In this document: one piece after another, positions 41,993-50,813 of the stretch | Position numbering within the stretch: position 1 is the first letter of the stretch | How the letters are laid out: each line of letters starts with the position of its first letter | Origin: an uncultured Flavobacteriaceae bacterium | GTDB taxonomy: Bacteria > Bacteroidota > Bacteroidia > Flavobacteriales > Flavobacteriaceae | Assembly: GCA_943788165.1 (NCBI GenBank) | Contig: CALSPF010000002.1 | Coordinates: 248,001 to 312,000, forward strand | Length of the DNA stretch: 64,000 nucleotides | Direction: 5' to 3' | The notes under the pieces: generated by a model | Seen by the model: the letters and a program-made list of their open reading frames with translations, nothing else | Databases searched by the model: none | Told to the model about the DNA's origin: nothing | Translations under genes and position numbers: made by a program

Positions 41993-42252
41993 TTTTGAGA
42001 TGATTGCCCTTTTGGGCTGTCCTTTTTCTGCATGGGTCCGCGCAAATGAATGATGAGACCATTCAAGAAATTACGTAAAATTTGATCCCCACATTCCATA
42101 TATTTTTCATGCTTTTCGTTTCTGAAAAAAGCACCAAGCTCCGATTTGGAAACATTAAAGTCCACGAGTTTGCAGATGGCAACGATGTCTTCGTCACGCA
42201 ATTTATGTGCTACACGAAGTTTTTTAAAGATGTCATTGTTTGTTAATCCCAT
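41989..42252 (-). CDS. DUF1456 family protein
   Basis: An 87-residue protein with the DUF1456 (YehS) pattern: LTNNDIFKKLRVAHKLRDED, ICKLVDFNVSKSELGAFFRN and QILRNFLNGL. Function unknown. First gene of a two-gene unit with the SDR. Confidence 0.88.
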   Translation of the reverse strand: MGLTNNDIFKKLRVAHKLRDEDIVAICKLVDFNVSKSELGAFFRNEKHEKYMECGDQILRNFLNGLIIHLRGPMQKKDSPKGQSSQK

Positions 42253-42290
42253 GTATGTAAAGATAGGTGTTTTTTTATGGGAACGACTGT

Positions 42291-42497
42291 TTAGTTTTTT
42301 GACCTGGTCTTTTGCTTAATCAAAGCATATGCTAGGGTAAAAGCAAAGAATATTGCACCAAAAAAAGATGGGATGATTAAAAGCTCACGGAAAACGCCAA
42401 CAAGTATAGTTTCAATTCCTAGTTTATACAGTAGATAAAATAACCCGTAAATGCCTAAGCAACTCAGCAACCCAGTGACGTTATGTTTTATATTCAT
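42291..42497 (-). CDS. small membrane protein
   Basis: A 68-residue protein from ATG 42497 with two membrane helices (about 6-24 and 34-57) and a basic tail. A start eight codons upstream is also possible. No family recognised. Confidence 0.5.
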   Translation of the reverse strand: MNIKHNVTGLLSCLGIYGLFYLLYKLGIETILVGVFRELLIIPSFFGAIFFAFTLAYALIKQKTRSKN

Positions 42498-42552
42498 TGA
42501 AACAAGGTAAGTAAATTCCATTATCCAATCACTTTCCCCCTACATTTGATTT

Positions 42553-42633
42553 ATGTTAAGTGAAAAAATCCATGCCCTTTTGCACCCAGAATGTTACCAC
42601 GGCAAGGAGTATTTAAACCCTCCGCTGAAGTAA
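42553..42633 (+). pseudogene. truncated copy of the tocopherol-cyclase-like gene start
   Basis: The first ~17 codons (KIHALLHPECYHG) match the start of the gene at 45482 closely at DNA level; then the frame ends after 26 codons. Confidence 0.7.
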
Positions 42634-42805
42634 ACTAATTTGCGTTTAAAAAGGATATATTTAGGCATCGAGTACACGAAAAAAGACGCGTTGAGAAAAT
42701 GCTCAAGCCCAATTAAAATAAAGAACAATTCAACAAAAATGACACCGCTTTTTTCTTTAAAAAATTATTTTTCGTGAGATACAACTATTCTTTATAAACC
42801 ATACA

Positions 42806-42846
42806 AATCATAGCATAGGCTTTAAAAAAAAGCCTATGCTATGATT
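42806..42846. terminator. long perfect hairpin after the YHYH gene
   Basis: An inverted repeat of about 17 bp (AATCATAGCATAGGCTTT and its complement) with a short A-rich loop lies 20 bases beyond the stop of the minus-strand gene. There is no long T tail, so termination is likely but not certain. Confidence 0.6.
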
Positions 42847-42865
42847 ATTGTCCTCCAATTCAATT

Positions 42866-45415
42866 CTATTCAGTGACAGAAATATAGGTTATTTCAACAG
42901 AGTCGATGAGGGTAACGGTTTCAATTGCCGAAAGCAATAGAGGATAACTCATCTCTAATGAATCTTCAGTAGGTAGACTACTTGGTGTTTCGGAGAGTGC
43001 ATAAATGGTCATTATGTAGGTGTTTGTCCCAGGAGATGGACTACAAGGCGATGAATAGGAAATTTTAGCAAAGTCTTTATTTGGCCCCATGAACCACGCT
43101 CCATCATTTGCACCACCATATGGAATCTCGCTTACAGAAGGATCAATATCCCAAAGTAAAAGATAGTGATTAACTTCATCTGCATTTATATTTGCGTGAA
43201 TTGATATTGCAAGTGACCCTGTCCCTTCGGGTACATTTGCCCATGAGATAGGAATCGAGCTTTCTACACCATTAACTTTAGCTTCACACGTATAACTTTC
43301 TAAAATCGCTCCATTAGCATCAATAGCTATGCTAGATAGTGAAAAATCAGAATTTGAAGATGTAACAGTATATCCAGCAGAGGTGGTTTCTGAAGTTGTA
43401 TTTGTTGTTTGTGAAACAGTTGAAGTGTCGTCAGGTGGAGTAGTTCCAGTATAAGGAATATCAATACAAAAACTTCTATTAGTATAGGTTTCAACATTCT
43501 CAGTTGAGCCTTCAGCTATTGCTCCATTGGTAGGAAGATTGGAGGTACCTCCATTCTCATCAACATGCGTGTAGGTGTAATCACAGGTTGTTGGATCCCA
43601 CGAATAATTGATGTAATATTTGGTCCCAGAGACAGTATACTCAAATGAAAAAGCATTATCACCAGTTTGAGAAAATGCTGTTACCTCAGCTCCATCGACC
43701 GGTCCAAAACCATCGCTTGGACGAACGGGTGAGGAAAATGCTTGAGGAATTATTTGATCTTCTGGTGCAGTACTTGTGGGATCTATTGTTACTACTCCCA
43801 TCATTTTAGCAATAAAATAAGGAGCTTCTGTTGAGGTATGATAACGATAACTTTCATTCTCATCATAACGACCCAATGCATCGTCCAAAGCTAGGTCTGT
43901 AAACCCATATACAGGGAAACCATCCAAGGCATAAGCAATTGGATTACCTTCTCCAGCGAGTTCTTGAAGATGTGTTGGGGGTTTGTGGTAGTGGTAGTCA
44001 TCTCCTCTTCCAAAATGCCCTCCCCAATTGTCTAACTCACCGAGTACAAAACTGTCATTCCCTCTGTTATTTAGTGAGTTGAATATTGGGATTCCGTTTA
44101 CAGCGACAGCTAAAGCGCCTTTTCTTAGTCGTAAGCTAGTATCTAATGGATCGTCTGACATTACGGGGTTTAATGGTATCGCCCAGCTATTATCGCCCGT
44201 ATAGTTTTGTGGTATTGGCACTTGTTCTTGCCACGATGTAATTCCTACAGCCATATTATGTGCTGGCCATCCGTATGAAGAAATATAAAAGTAATCCTCG
44301 TCTGCAGAAATAGACACATCTGTAAAGGCAGAAAAATGAGACTCAATTGTGCTTAAAATACTACTTGGATCTGACGTGGTTGGAGTATTCGTTGAAGTAT
44401 CAGTGGAGGTGTTACTTGTTGTTTCACTACCCACAGGGATAAATGTAACACTAATTGTTTTAGATTCATTTACAGTGAGTTCAATTGGGTTGTCAGTACT
44501 TGAAACAGATCCAGACCATCCTGTAAAAACCCACTCATCTAATGGATTCGCAGTTAATCTAATCACACTCCCTGAAGTATATTCGGTAGTTGATTTACCT
44601 GCAGATACAATTTCTTCAGAAACTGTTCCAGAACCTGTTATTGAAACAGTAAGAGGATATTTTCTTTTTAAAAAATTAGCCGTAATTGTTTGATTTGTAT
44701 CAACTGTTACTGATAGTGGATTATCAGTTGAACCATTTGACCAATTAACAAATACATATTCTGAATCAGGGGTTGCGGTAATTGAAACAGATGTGCCTTG
44801 AGTGTAAGACCCACCAGGTGAACTAACACTCCCACCAACTCCTGATGTTATCGTTAAAGTTAAACTAATAACCGGATCCACTGTTGGAGTATTATCTGAT
44901 TCAAGAGGAGTTGCATCTTCTGTTGAACAGGTGATAAAAAACAAAAAGGTAATGGATAATAATGAAGGAAAAAGAAAATTCTTTTTGTTTGAACGACTAA
45001 AGTAAAAGGTAAAAGATAGTAATGTAAGGAACAGTAAAACGGCGCCTATACTGGCATTGGACTTGGAAATTTTAAGTAAGGGAGCATTTGTTTTTAATCC
45101 AACTATAGGTTTTGCTAAGTTAGCATTTATGTGGGCGGTTAACTCATGTCTTTTTAAGATTAAGAGTTGGTCTTCCATAGAAAAATCGGCTATTGGATAT
45201 TGAGAGATCTTCCCAGTAGATATATTTTGAAGCAAGACGATTCCGTTGTTAAAACCAATATAATCGGCTTTAAAAGAATGGTTATCTCCCATTAATTGCC
45301 ATTGATGCGCGTGTTTTTCTGAATGAGTTCCTGAATGAGAATAAACAAATCCGTTTATTGAGAATAAGAAAAAACATAGAATTGTTATCGAGAGGGAGAT
45401 ACGTTTTTTTTGCAT
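42866..45415 (-). CDS. multidomain surface protein: SHD1-like, InlB repeats, YHYH, PEBP
   Basis: An 849-residue exported protein. It has a signal peptide; an SHD1-like domain (about 33-95: DYIGFNNGIVLLQN, YPIADFSMEDQ); a membrane helix (about 125-140); a second hydrophobic stretch ending in a lipobox-like FFITCSTED (Cys about 163); and two InlB repeats (about 182-330). A YHYH domain follows (about 360-640; GDDYHYHKPP, ALDGFPVYGF). A C-terminal YbhB/PEBP-like domain (about 675-840; SWANVPEGTGSLAI) completes it. The internal lipobox suggests fusion of two genes. Function unknown. Confidence 0.75.
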   Translation of the reverse strand: MQKKRISLSITILCFFLFSINGFVYSHSGTHSEKHAHQWQLMGDNHSFKADYIGFNNGIVLLQNISTGKISQYPIADFSMEDQLLILKRHELTAHINANLAKPIVGLKTNAPLLKISKSNASIGAVLLFLTLLSFTFYFSRSNKKNFLFPSLLSITFLFFITCSTEDATPLESDNTPTVDPVISLTLTITSGVGGSVSSPGGSYTQGTSVSITATPDSEYVFVNWSNGSTDNPLSVTVDTNQTITANFLKRKYPLTVSITGSGTVSEEIVSAGKSTTEYTSGSVIRLTANPLDEWVFTGWSGSVSSTDNPIELTVNESKTISVTFIPVGSETTSNTSTDTSTNTPTTSDPSSILSTIESHFSAFTDVSISADEDYFYISSYGWPAHNMAVGITSWQEQVPIPQNYTGDNSWAIPLNPVMSDDPLDTSLRLRKGALAVAVNGIPIFNSLNNRGNDSFVLGELDNWGGHFGRGDDYHYHKPPTHLQELAGEGNPIAYALDGFPVYGFTDLALDDALGRYDENESYRYHTSTEAPYFIAKMMGVVTIDPTSTAPEDQIIPQAFSSPVRPSDGFGPVDGAEVTAFSQTGDNAFSFEYTVSGTKYYINYSWDPTTCDYTYTHVDENGGTSNLPTNGAIAEGSTENVETYTNRSFCIDIPYTGTTPPDDTSTVSQTTNTTSETTSAGYTVTSSNSDFSLSSIAIDANGAILESYTCEAKVNGVESSIPISWANVPEGTGSLAISIHANINADEVNHYLLLWDIDPSVSEIPYGGANDGAWFMGPNKDFAKISYSSPCSPSPGTNTYIMTIYALSETPSSLPTEDSLEMSYPLLLSAIETVTLIDSVEITYISVTE

Positions 45416-45481
45416 TTATAAATAGAACAGTAAATAATAACTAAAAATACGCTATATTTTTAATAATCAATCAAACTATAA

Positions 45482-46456
45482 ATGATTTTTGACAAAATCC
45501 ATGCCCTTTGGCATCCAGAATGTTACCACGGGTGGGGTAAAACCAAACGCTTTTTTGAGGGTTGGTACTATAAACTGGTGAGTGAAAATGAAACACATGC
45601 ACTTGCCATTATTCCGGGGATTGCCATGGATGAGAAGGGCAATAAACAAGCCTTTATTCAGGTGTTGGATGGGAAAAAGAAAGAAGCCTACTACCATCGT
45701 TTTGATGCTGAAGTTTTTAAACCCCACCCCAAAAAACACGACCTTAAGCTGGAAAATAATCGCTTTAGTTCAAACAAAATCAGTTTAAATTTACCTGATT
45801 TAAAAGGCGAAATACAATTTAGTAATTTACATCCTTGGTCAACAAGCTTGTTATCGCCAGGTATTATGGGACCTTTTTCTTTTGTGCCTTTTATGGAGTG
45901 CTATCATGGAATACTAAGTATGGATCATGTATTGTCTGGGAGTGTTGTATTTAAAGGAGAAACACTTTCCTTTGACAACGGGAGAGGCTATATGGAAAAA
46001 GATTGGGGGCATTCTTTCCCCGAAGGCTATATCTGGATGCAAAGCAATCACTTTTCGCAAAAGGAAGTGTCTGTCAAGGCATCTATTGCTAAAATTCCTT
46101 GGATGGGTACTTCCTTCATTGGACACATAGCAGGGGTTTTGATTGAAGATCAACTCATCGAGTTTACCACCTATAATGGGACACAATTACTGCTTTGTCA
46201 GGTGACCCAAGAAGCTGTTTTACTTCACATGGAAAATAGAAGTCATCGACTAGAAATAAAAGCGAAAAGGGAAGAGGCAACCAGTCTTGCCGCACCCATT
46301 GCCGGGTTTATGGATGCCCGGATAGAAGAAAGTATGAAGAGTGAAATTCACGTCCTACTGACCGATAAAAAAAGAAACAAAGTCTTACTTAATGATACTG
46401 GAACTTCTGCCGGAATAGAAGTCGCTGGAAATTATTCGCTCGTTATGAAAGGATAG
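45482..46456 (+). CDS. tocopherol cyclase family protein
   Basis: A 324-residue protein matching the tocopherol cyclase-like family: KTKRFFEGWYYKLVS at the N-terminus, YMEKDWGHSFPEGYIWMQSNHF centrally, and AGFMDARIEESM near the end. In bacteria the substrate is unknown. It has a truncated duplicate of its 5' end at 42553. Confidence 0.85.
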   Translation: MIFDKIHALWHPECYHGWGKTKRFFEGWYYKLVSENETHALAIIPGIAMDEKGNKQAFIQVLDGKKKEAYYHRFDAEVFKPHPKKHDLKLENNRFSSNKISLNLPDLKGEIQFSNLHPWSTSLLSPGIMGPFSFVPFMECYHGILSMDHVLSGSVVFKGETLSFDNGRGYMEKDWGHSFPEGYIWMQSNHFSQKEVSVKASIAKIPWMGTSFIGHIAGVLIEDQLIEFTTYNGTQLLLCQVTQEAVLLHMENRSHRLEIKAKREEATSLAAPIAGFMDARIEESMKSEIHVLLTDKKRNKVLLNDTGTSAGIEVAGNYSLVMKG

Positions 46457-46478
46457 TCCGATACAATCTTCTTACGTA

Positions 46479-46802
46479 TTATTGCATGATCCGAAAATTT
46501 GCTGCCCGAACCTCTTCTTTATTCGCTAATACAAAGATGGGGGTGAACACATAGGTCGCCTCAGAATTTCTAAAAGCGCGTTCAAAACGAACACTTACAA
46601 TGGCTGCTTCGGAGCGGTTAATGACATCTTGAATGTACTGTTGACAAATAGCGGTGTTTTTCTTATCTAGTTGCTTGGGATGGATAAAGGCCTTGATTAA
46701 GTCACGCTCAAAGATCACTTTGGCTTCTTCAAATGGAGTTGATTGACTTTCCTTTGTTTGTCCAAAGGTCAACAGCGGTAATAAAAGGAATAAATAACGC
46801 AT
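46479..46802 (-). CDS. secreted protein of unknown function
   Basis: A 107-residue protein with a signal peptide (about 1-15, LLTFGQ) and a helix-strand mature part (TPFEEAKVIFERDLI; VRFERAFRNSEATYVF). ATG 46802 is preferred because it gives a normal signal peptide. Family unknown. Confidence 0.5.
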   Translation of the reverse strand: MRYLFLLLPLLTFGQTKESQSTPFEEAKVIFERDLIKAFIHPKQLDKKNTAICQQYIQDVINRSEAAIVSVRFERAFRNSEATYVFTPIFVLANKEEVRAANFRIMQ

Positions 46803-46892
46803 GAGATTGGGTTTAGCTATGGCCAAACTTACGAATGCTTTCCCGAAACCAAAAACCTTTTTACGTATATTGATTGCATCTATTTACAATCT

Positions 46893-47651
46893 ATGGAATT
46901 TAAAAATAAAGTGGTGTTGATTACAGGAGCAGCTTCTGGGATTGGAAAAGCAGCCGCAATCGCTTTTGTAAAAGAGGGGGCTAAAGTGCTTGTTTCTGAC
47001 CGAAATAGCAACGCTGGAGAGGCCACAGTAACCGAAATCACATCACAAGGGGGAACAGCCGCCTTTCTACAAGCAGATGTCGCTGTTTTTGCCGAGGTAG
47101 AACAACTTGTGCAACAAACGGTCGATCGTTACGGAAAGATCGATATCGCCATCAACAATGCCGGTATTGCTGGGCATAGTGCTAAAACAGCCGACTACCC
47201 CATTGATGATTTCGAAAAAGTTATGCAAGTCAATACGGCGGGTGTGTTTTATGGAATGAAGGCGCAACTACCTCAAATGGTGAAACAAGGCAAAGGAGTT
47301 ATTATCAATACAGCATCTATTGCAGGACTAAAAGGCTTACCCAATTCAATAGCTTACACAGCGAGTAAACATGCTGTGGTAGGGATGACCAAAACCACCG
47401 CCATGGAATACGGAAAACAAAATATTCGTGTAAATGCTATTTGCCCTGTCTTTACTGTTACGCCCTTGTTCAATCCAGATACAATCGAAAAAATGGCGCC
47501 AGGAATTCCAGAAAAATTAAAGGCAAATGTGCCCATGAAGCGCTTTGCTGAGGTGCAAGAACAGGTCGACGCCATGTTGTGGTTGGCTTCTGATAAGGCT
47601 TCTTTTGTTACTGGAGTTGCATTTCCTGTTGACGGAGGCCTAACGGCTTAA
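46893..47651 (+). CDS. short-chain dehydrogenase/reductase
   Basis: A 252-residue classical SDR: GAASGIGKAA cofactor motif, NNAG at about 89-92, Ser and YTASK catalytic residues (about 140-160) and the C-terminal DGGLTA end. The substrate cannot be told; it resembles glucose dehydrogenase-like oxidoreductases. Separate promoter from the following gene. Confidence 0.9.
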   Translation: MEFKNKVVLITGAASGIGKAAAIAFVKEGAKVLVSDRNSNAGEATVTEITSQGGTAAFLQADVAVFAEVEQLVQQTVDRYGKIDIAINNAGIAGHSAKTADYPIDDFEKVMQVNTAGVFYGMKAQLPQMVKQGKGVIINTASIAGLKGLPNSIAYTASKHAVVGMTKTTAMEYGKQNIRVNAICPVFTVTPLFNPDTIEKMAPGIPEKLKANVPMKRFAEVQEQVDAMLWLASDKASFVTGVAFPVDGGLTA

Positions 47652-47688
47652 CCCTTTTCAATCAAAATAAATTGAAAACAATCTCCCA

Positions 47689-47745
47689 ACATTCATTTAA
47701 TCTAATATTGCAATTATAGATATAAGTTACTATATTTGAGTATCA
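47689..47745 (+). promoter_or_regulatory. promoter shared in sequence with 49121-49170
   Basis: TTG (47708) and TATATTTG (47731-47738) with 20-base spacing fit the Bacteroidota promoter. The flanking TCATTTAATCTA and TATTGCAA match the promoter upstream of 49189. Confidence 0.65.
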
Positions 47746-47763
47746 ACTAACTAAATTTACTTT

Positions 47764-48513
47764 ATGAAAAAAGCAACTTTATTAACGCTGTTTTTAGCGT
47801 TTACGCTAAGCCTTTTTGCGCAGCGAAATTCGAATCGTGAATACTGGAACACCTGGCAGTACAAACCCAATAAAGGGATGACCCAGAAGTTTGAAGCTGC
47901 AGCAGCAGCAAAAACCAAAAAATTTAACGCCTCTCCAGAGAACCTAATTGTAACGTATAAGATTTCCACAGGAGACAATGCAGGAACCTATGAGAGAATT
48001 ATGCCTTATCAAACGCCGGCAAATTATGACAAAGACAAAACAGCTGAACTAGACCATTGGAAAGCCAATGTAGGAAAGTATTGTACCCCAGTTGGTGGAC
48101 AACAAATATGGGAGCGAATGGGCTATGCAGATGTAAACATCAAAGAAGGAGCCAACCCATCCAAATACTTAATGAAAACCGTTTATGTTGTAAAACCAGG
48201 GCACATTCAGCATTTTGGGCGGTTCATAATGCGTATCGGTAAAGTACAGGGCGAACGTAGCCCGGATGTTTCAAGCATTACTTTACGTTTACAAAGTGGA
48301 GGAAATAGAAATATGTATGTGCGTTATGTTGGGTTTAATAAACATGAACAAGCACCAAAAGACGACGACCTAAGCTGGGAAGATGTCTATAACGAAATGT
48401 TTGGTTGGAATACATGGGAAACGGACCTAGAACTGTACAACAATTCCCTAGAAATTTGGGGGAGACAATCCGAAAAACTTCGTCTTGTAGAAGCCTTGTT
48501 GCCTACACCTTAA
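47764..48513 (+). CDS. secreted protein, paralogue of the gene at 50001
   Basis: A 249-residue secreted protein (signal about 1-19, LFAQ). Segments KTKKFNASPENLIVTYKIST and LEIWGRQSEKLRL have close counterparts in the gene at 50001 (KTQKFN..., LEMLWGRR). Both seem to contain two dimeric alpha/beta-barrel-like halves. Family not named. It shares a promoter design with 49189. Confidence 0.6.
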   Translation: MKKATLLTLFLAFTLSLFAQRNSNREYWNTWQYKPNKGMTQKFEAAAAAKTKKFNASPENLIVTYKISTGDNAGTYERIMPYQTPANYDKDKTAELDHWKANVGKYCTPVGGQQIWERMGYADVNIKEGANPSKYLMKTVYVVKPGHIQHFGRFIMRIGKVQGERSPDVSSITLRLQSGGNRNMYVRYVGFNKHEQAPKDDDLSWEDVYNEMFGWNTWETDLELYNNSLEIWGRQSEKLRLVEALLPTP

Positions 48514-48540
48514 TTACTCAAGACTAGACCAAAATAGAGG

Positions 48541-48583
48541 AATCCTTCATTAGTAGTGGTGTCTACTAATGAAGGATTCTTTT
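48541..48583 (+). terminator. terminator of the 47764 gene
   Basis: A 16-bp perfect stem (AATCCTTCATTAGTAG) with a 6-base loop followed by CTTTT. Confidence 0.85.
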
Positions 48584-48630
48584 ATTTATGCGCTTTTATC
48601 TATCGCCCAAAGCTGTTGCGTAAGAAGAGA

Positions 48631-49077
48631 TTAAAACCCAAATTGCTCCAATCTTGCTTTTTTATAGCTCGTTTGATATTCATTGATCACTTCTGGTGTA
48701 GAGAATTGCTTCGTTAAATCAACAAAAGCTTCTGTGCCTGGTTTAAACTCAAAATCAACATGTTTAATGGACCATTGTTGTAATTCATAAATCAACGGAT
48801 ATAAATCAATTCCTTTATCCGTGAGGTAGTATTCTTTTACCTTTTTATCACTTTCCTTTCTTTTGAAGTTGATAATTCCAAGAGCTGTTAATTTTTTTAA
48901 CCGATCTACCAAAGTGTTACTTGCAATTCCTTCAGAGGACTCATTTAAGAATTGCGAAAATTTGTTTCGGCCTCTAAAAAGATCTCTAATTAAGATAAGT
49001 GTCCAACGATCTCCGAGAAGATCCAGCGAGACAGCACATGCGCATGCTTTTTTACCGTATTCTATTTTTTCTTGCAT
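48631..49077 (-). CDS. HxlR family transcription regulator
   Basis: A 148-residue winged-helix regulator. It has CACAVSLDLLGDRWTLILIRDLFRGRNKF, the ESSEGIASNTLVDRLKKLT recognition part and YYLTDKGIDLYPLI, all typical of HxlR (the Cys may be redox-sensing). The start 49077 is supported by the MQEKIEYGKKAC onset. It is divergent from the secreted-protein operon 49189-50750. Confidence 0.9.
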   Translation of the reverse strand: MQEKIEYGKKACACAVSLDLLGDRWTLILIRDLFRGRNKFSQFLNESSEGIASNTLVDRLKKLTALGIINFKRKESDKKVKEYYLTDKGIDLYPLIYELQQWSIKHVDFEFKPGTEAFVDLTKQFSTPEVINEYQTSYKKARLEQFGF

Positions 49078-49120
49078 AATAAAGGTAAAGTTATGGTCAA
49101 TAAGCAACAAAACTAAAATC

Positions 49121-49170
49121 TCATTTAATCTATTATTGCAACTTTAAATATAATGTTTATATTTAGATCA
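49121..49170 (+). promoter_or_regulatory. promoter of the 49189 gene, twin of 47689
   Basis: TTG (49136) and TATATTTA (49158-49165) with 19-base spacing, with TCATTTAATCTA before it. The match to 47689-47745 suggests one regulator acts on both, the HxlR protein being the best candidate. Confidence 0.65.
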
Positions 49171-49188
49171 AACTAAATTATTTACAAC

Positions 49189-49977
49189 ATGAAACAATTA
49201 AATTTATTTTTCACATTACTATTGTGTGCAAATTTTTTAAACGCTCAGTCGAGTGAGCCTTCAGTGATCGAAATCACCTATCTCGATATTCATCCGTCAA
49301 AAATAGGGACTTTTGTCAAGTTACACAAAGAAGTTTCTGATATGGCCATGGGAGACGACAGAACAATTGAAGCTTCCTGGTTTTACCGTCACTGGTATGG
49401 TTCTGGAGCTACGGTCATGATTATGGATGTTTATGCCACTGCTGAGGATGCATTAAAGGATGACTTTAGAGCAGTCATTGGACAAAACATGAAGGACAAA
49501 TCAGACAAAGAAAAAGAAGCTTTTAGAGCTGTTTTCCAAGAATGGTGGTCATTCTTTGATGGACATTGGGATGAAATGAGAACATATAACCCAACGAATA
49601 ATTTTGTTGCAAAAGAAGATGTTGACTGGGATATTCCATTTGTTTTTGTGGTAGGAAGTTATAATACAACGGGTAATATGCGTGAAATGGCTAAGGCATA
49701 CATGAACTGGCAAACACGGCCTAATGTTGAAAAAGGACTTCAGTTGGGTGGAGGTTATACAACCCACTTTAAAGGGTCAGGAGCAGATGTACAGTTTTTC
49801 GGTGGTTTTAAAAACATCAAAGAATTTGCCGAAACAATTAGTACACAATCGTCGGACAATCCAGAAGATGCTAAGAAATTTTGGGATGCCGTATCGGGGC
49901 CTCATGAGGACCAAATTTATGTACATGTTGGTCACCTAGAAAATGGGGTTTTTAACCTAGCAGGGAAGAACAATTAA
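49189..49977 (+). CDS. secreted protein of unknown function
   Basis: A 262-residue secreted protein (signal about 1-19, FLNAQ). Segments such as VIEITYLDIHPSKIGTFVKLH and MREMAKAYMNWQ suggest two ferredoxin-like/ABM-like repeats. It is followed by the 50001 gene after 23 bases, so they form an operon. Confidence 0.6.
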   Translation: MKQLNLFFTLLLCANFLNAQSSEPSVIEITYLDIHPSKIGTFVKLHKEVSDMAMGDDRTIEASWFYRHWYGSGATVMIMDVYATAEDALKDDFRAVIGQNMKDKSDKEKEAFRAVFQEWWSFFDGHWDEMRTYNPTNNFVAKEDVDWDIPFVFVVGSYNTTGNMREMAKAYMNWQTRPNVEKGLQLGGGYTTHFKGSGADVQFFGGFKNIKEFAETISTQSSDNPEDAKKFWDAVSGPHEDQIYVHVGHLENGVFNLAGKNN

Positions 49978-50000
49978 TTTAACTATACTATATAATCATT

Positions 50001-50750
50001 ATGAAAAAATCTATTCTATTTTTAGCGTTTAGCTTATTAATTTCAACGCTTAGCGCACAGGTGGCCATAAGCCGTATATTAACGGTAAAAGAAGGTCAGC
50101 AAGAAAAGTTTATGAAACTAGCGGCAGAGAAAACACAAAAATTTAATTCAAAAAGTGGGCAGCCAGCCTATTATACCTTTTCAATAGAAACAGGACCAGA
50201 TGCGGGTAAATTATGGCGTGTTCAAGTGGAGGATGAAATGTCCGATTTTGACACCATTGACAAGGTAGGAAATGACTATTGGCAATCAACAGTGGGAAAA
50301 ATGCATGCTACAGCGAACACACAACACTGGTGGCGCAATAAAGGCACTTCATATGAAGCTGAAAGTGCAGAATATGCTCCCTTGAAACGGGCTATATTTT
50401 ATACCATCAAGGCAAATGGAGGAGACGATTTCTGGCGTTTCAGAACACGTGTTGCTGCTGCAATGAAGGCGAGTGAACTTCCTTTCACTATGGATGTATG
50501 GAATTGCGGATCTGGTTGTAACGGAAATGTTGTTATGGTTGTATTCTCGCACAAAAACTATGGCGATCAGTATACAACCAATACAGAGCAGTTTCCTAAG
50601 TTAGTAGAAAAGTATGATGAAATGTATGGTAAAGACGCCTATGACCAAGACAATACTCGTCTTGAAGCTTCATTAGAAATGTTGTGGGGACGTCGCATTG
50701 TTCACATGAATTTCTTGCCTGAATTAAGTTCTCCGGCGGACATGAATTAA
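50001..50750 (+). CDS. secreted protein, paralogue of the gene at 47764
   Basis: A 249-residue secreted protein (signal about 1-19, LSAQ) similar to the 47764 product throughout: EKTQKFNSKSGQPAYYTFSI and a conserved W-G-R near the end. It has a distinctive CGSGCNG. Second gene of the operon; terminator follows. Confidence 0.6.
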   Translation: MKKSILFLAFSLLISTLSAQVAISRILTVKEGQQEKFMKLAAEKTQKFNSKSGQPAYYTFSIETGPDAGKLWRVQVEDEMSDFDTIDKVGNDYWQSTVGKMHATANTQHWWRNKGTSYEAESAEYAPLKRAIFYTIKANGGDDFWRFRTRVAAAMKASELPFTMDVWNCGSGCNGNVVMVVFSHKNYGDQYTTNTEQFPKLVEKYDEMYGKDAYDQDNTRLEASLEMLWGRRIVHMNFLPELSSPADMN

Positions 50751-50765
50751 AGATTAATCACAACT

Positions 50766-50798
50766 AAAAACCCCTCTATGTAAATAGAGGGGTTTTTT
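50766..50798 (+). terminator. terminator of the 49189-50750 operon
   Basis: AAAACCCCTCTA/TAGAGGGGTTTT hairpin with a T run. Confidence 0.85.
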
Positions 50799-50813
50799 AT
50801 TTTGCCCTTATTT

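Noticed and set aside
42651-42770. Coding remnant after the truncated tocopherol-cyclase start
   Set aside because: A frame (YLGIEYTKKDALRK) is open but short, with no start, no family and no continuation.
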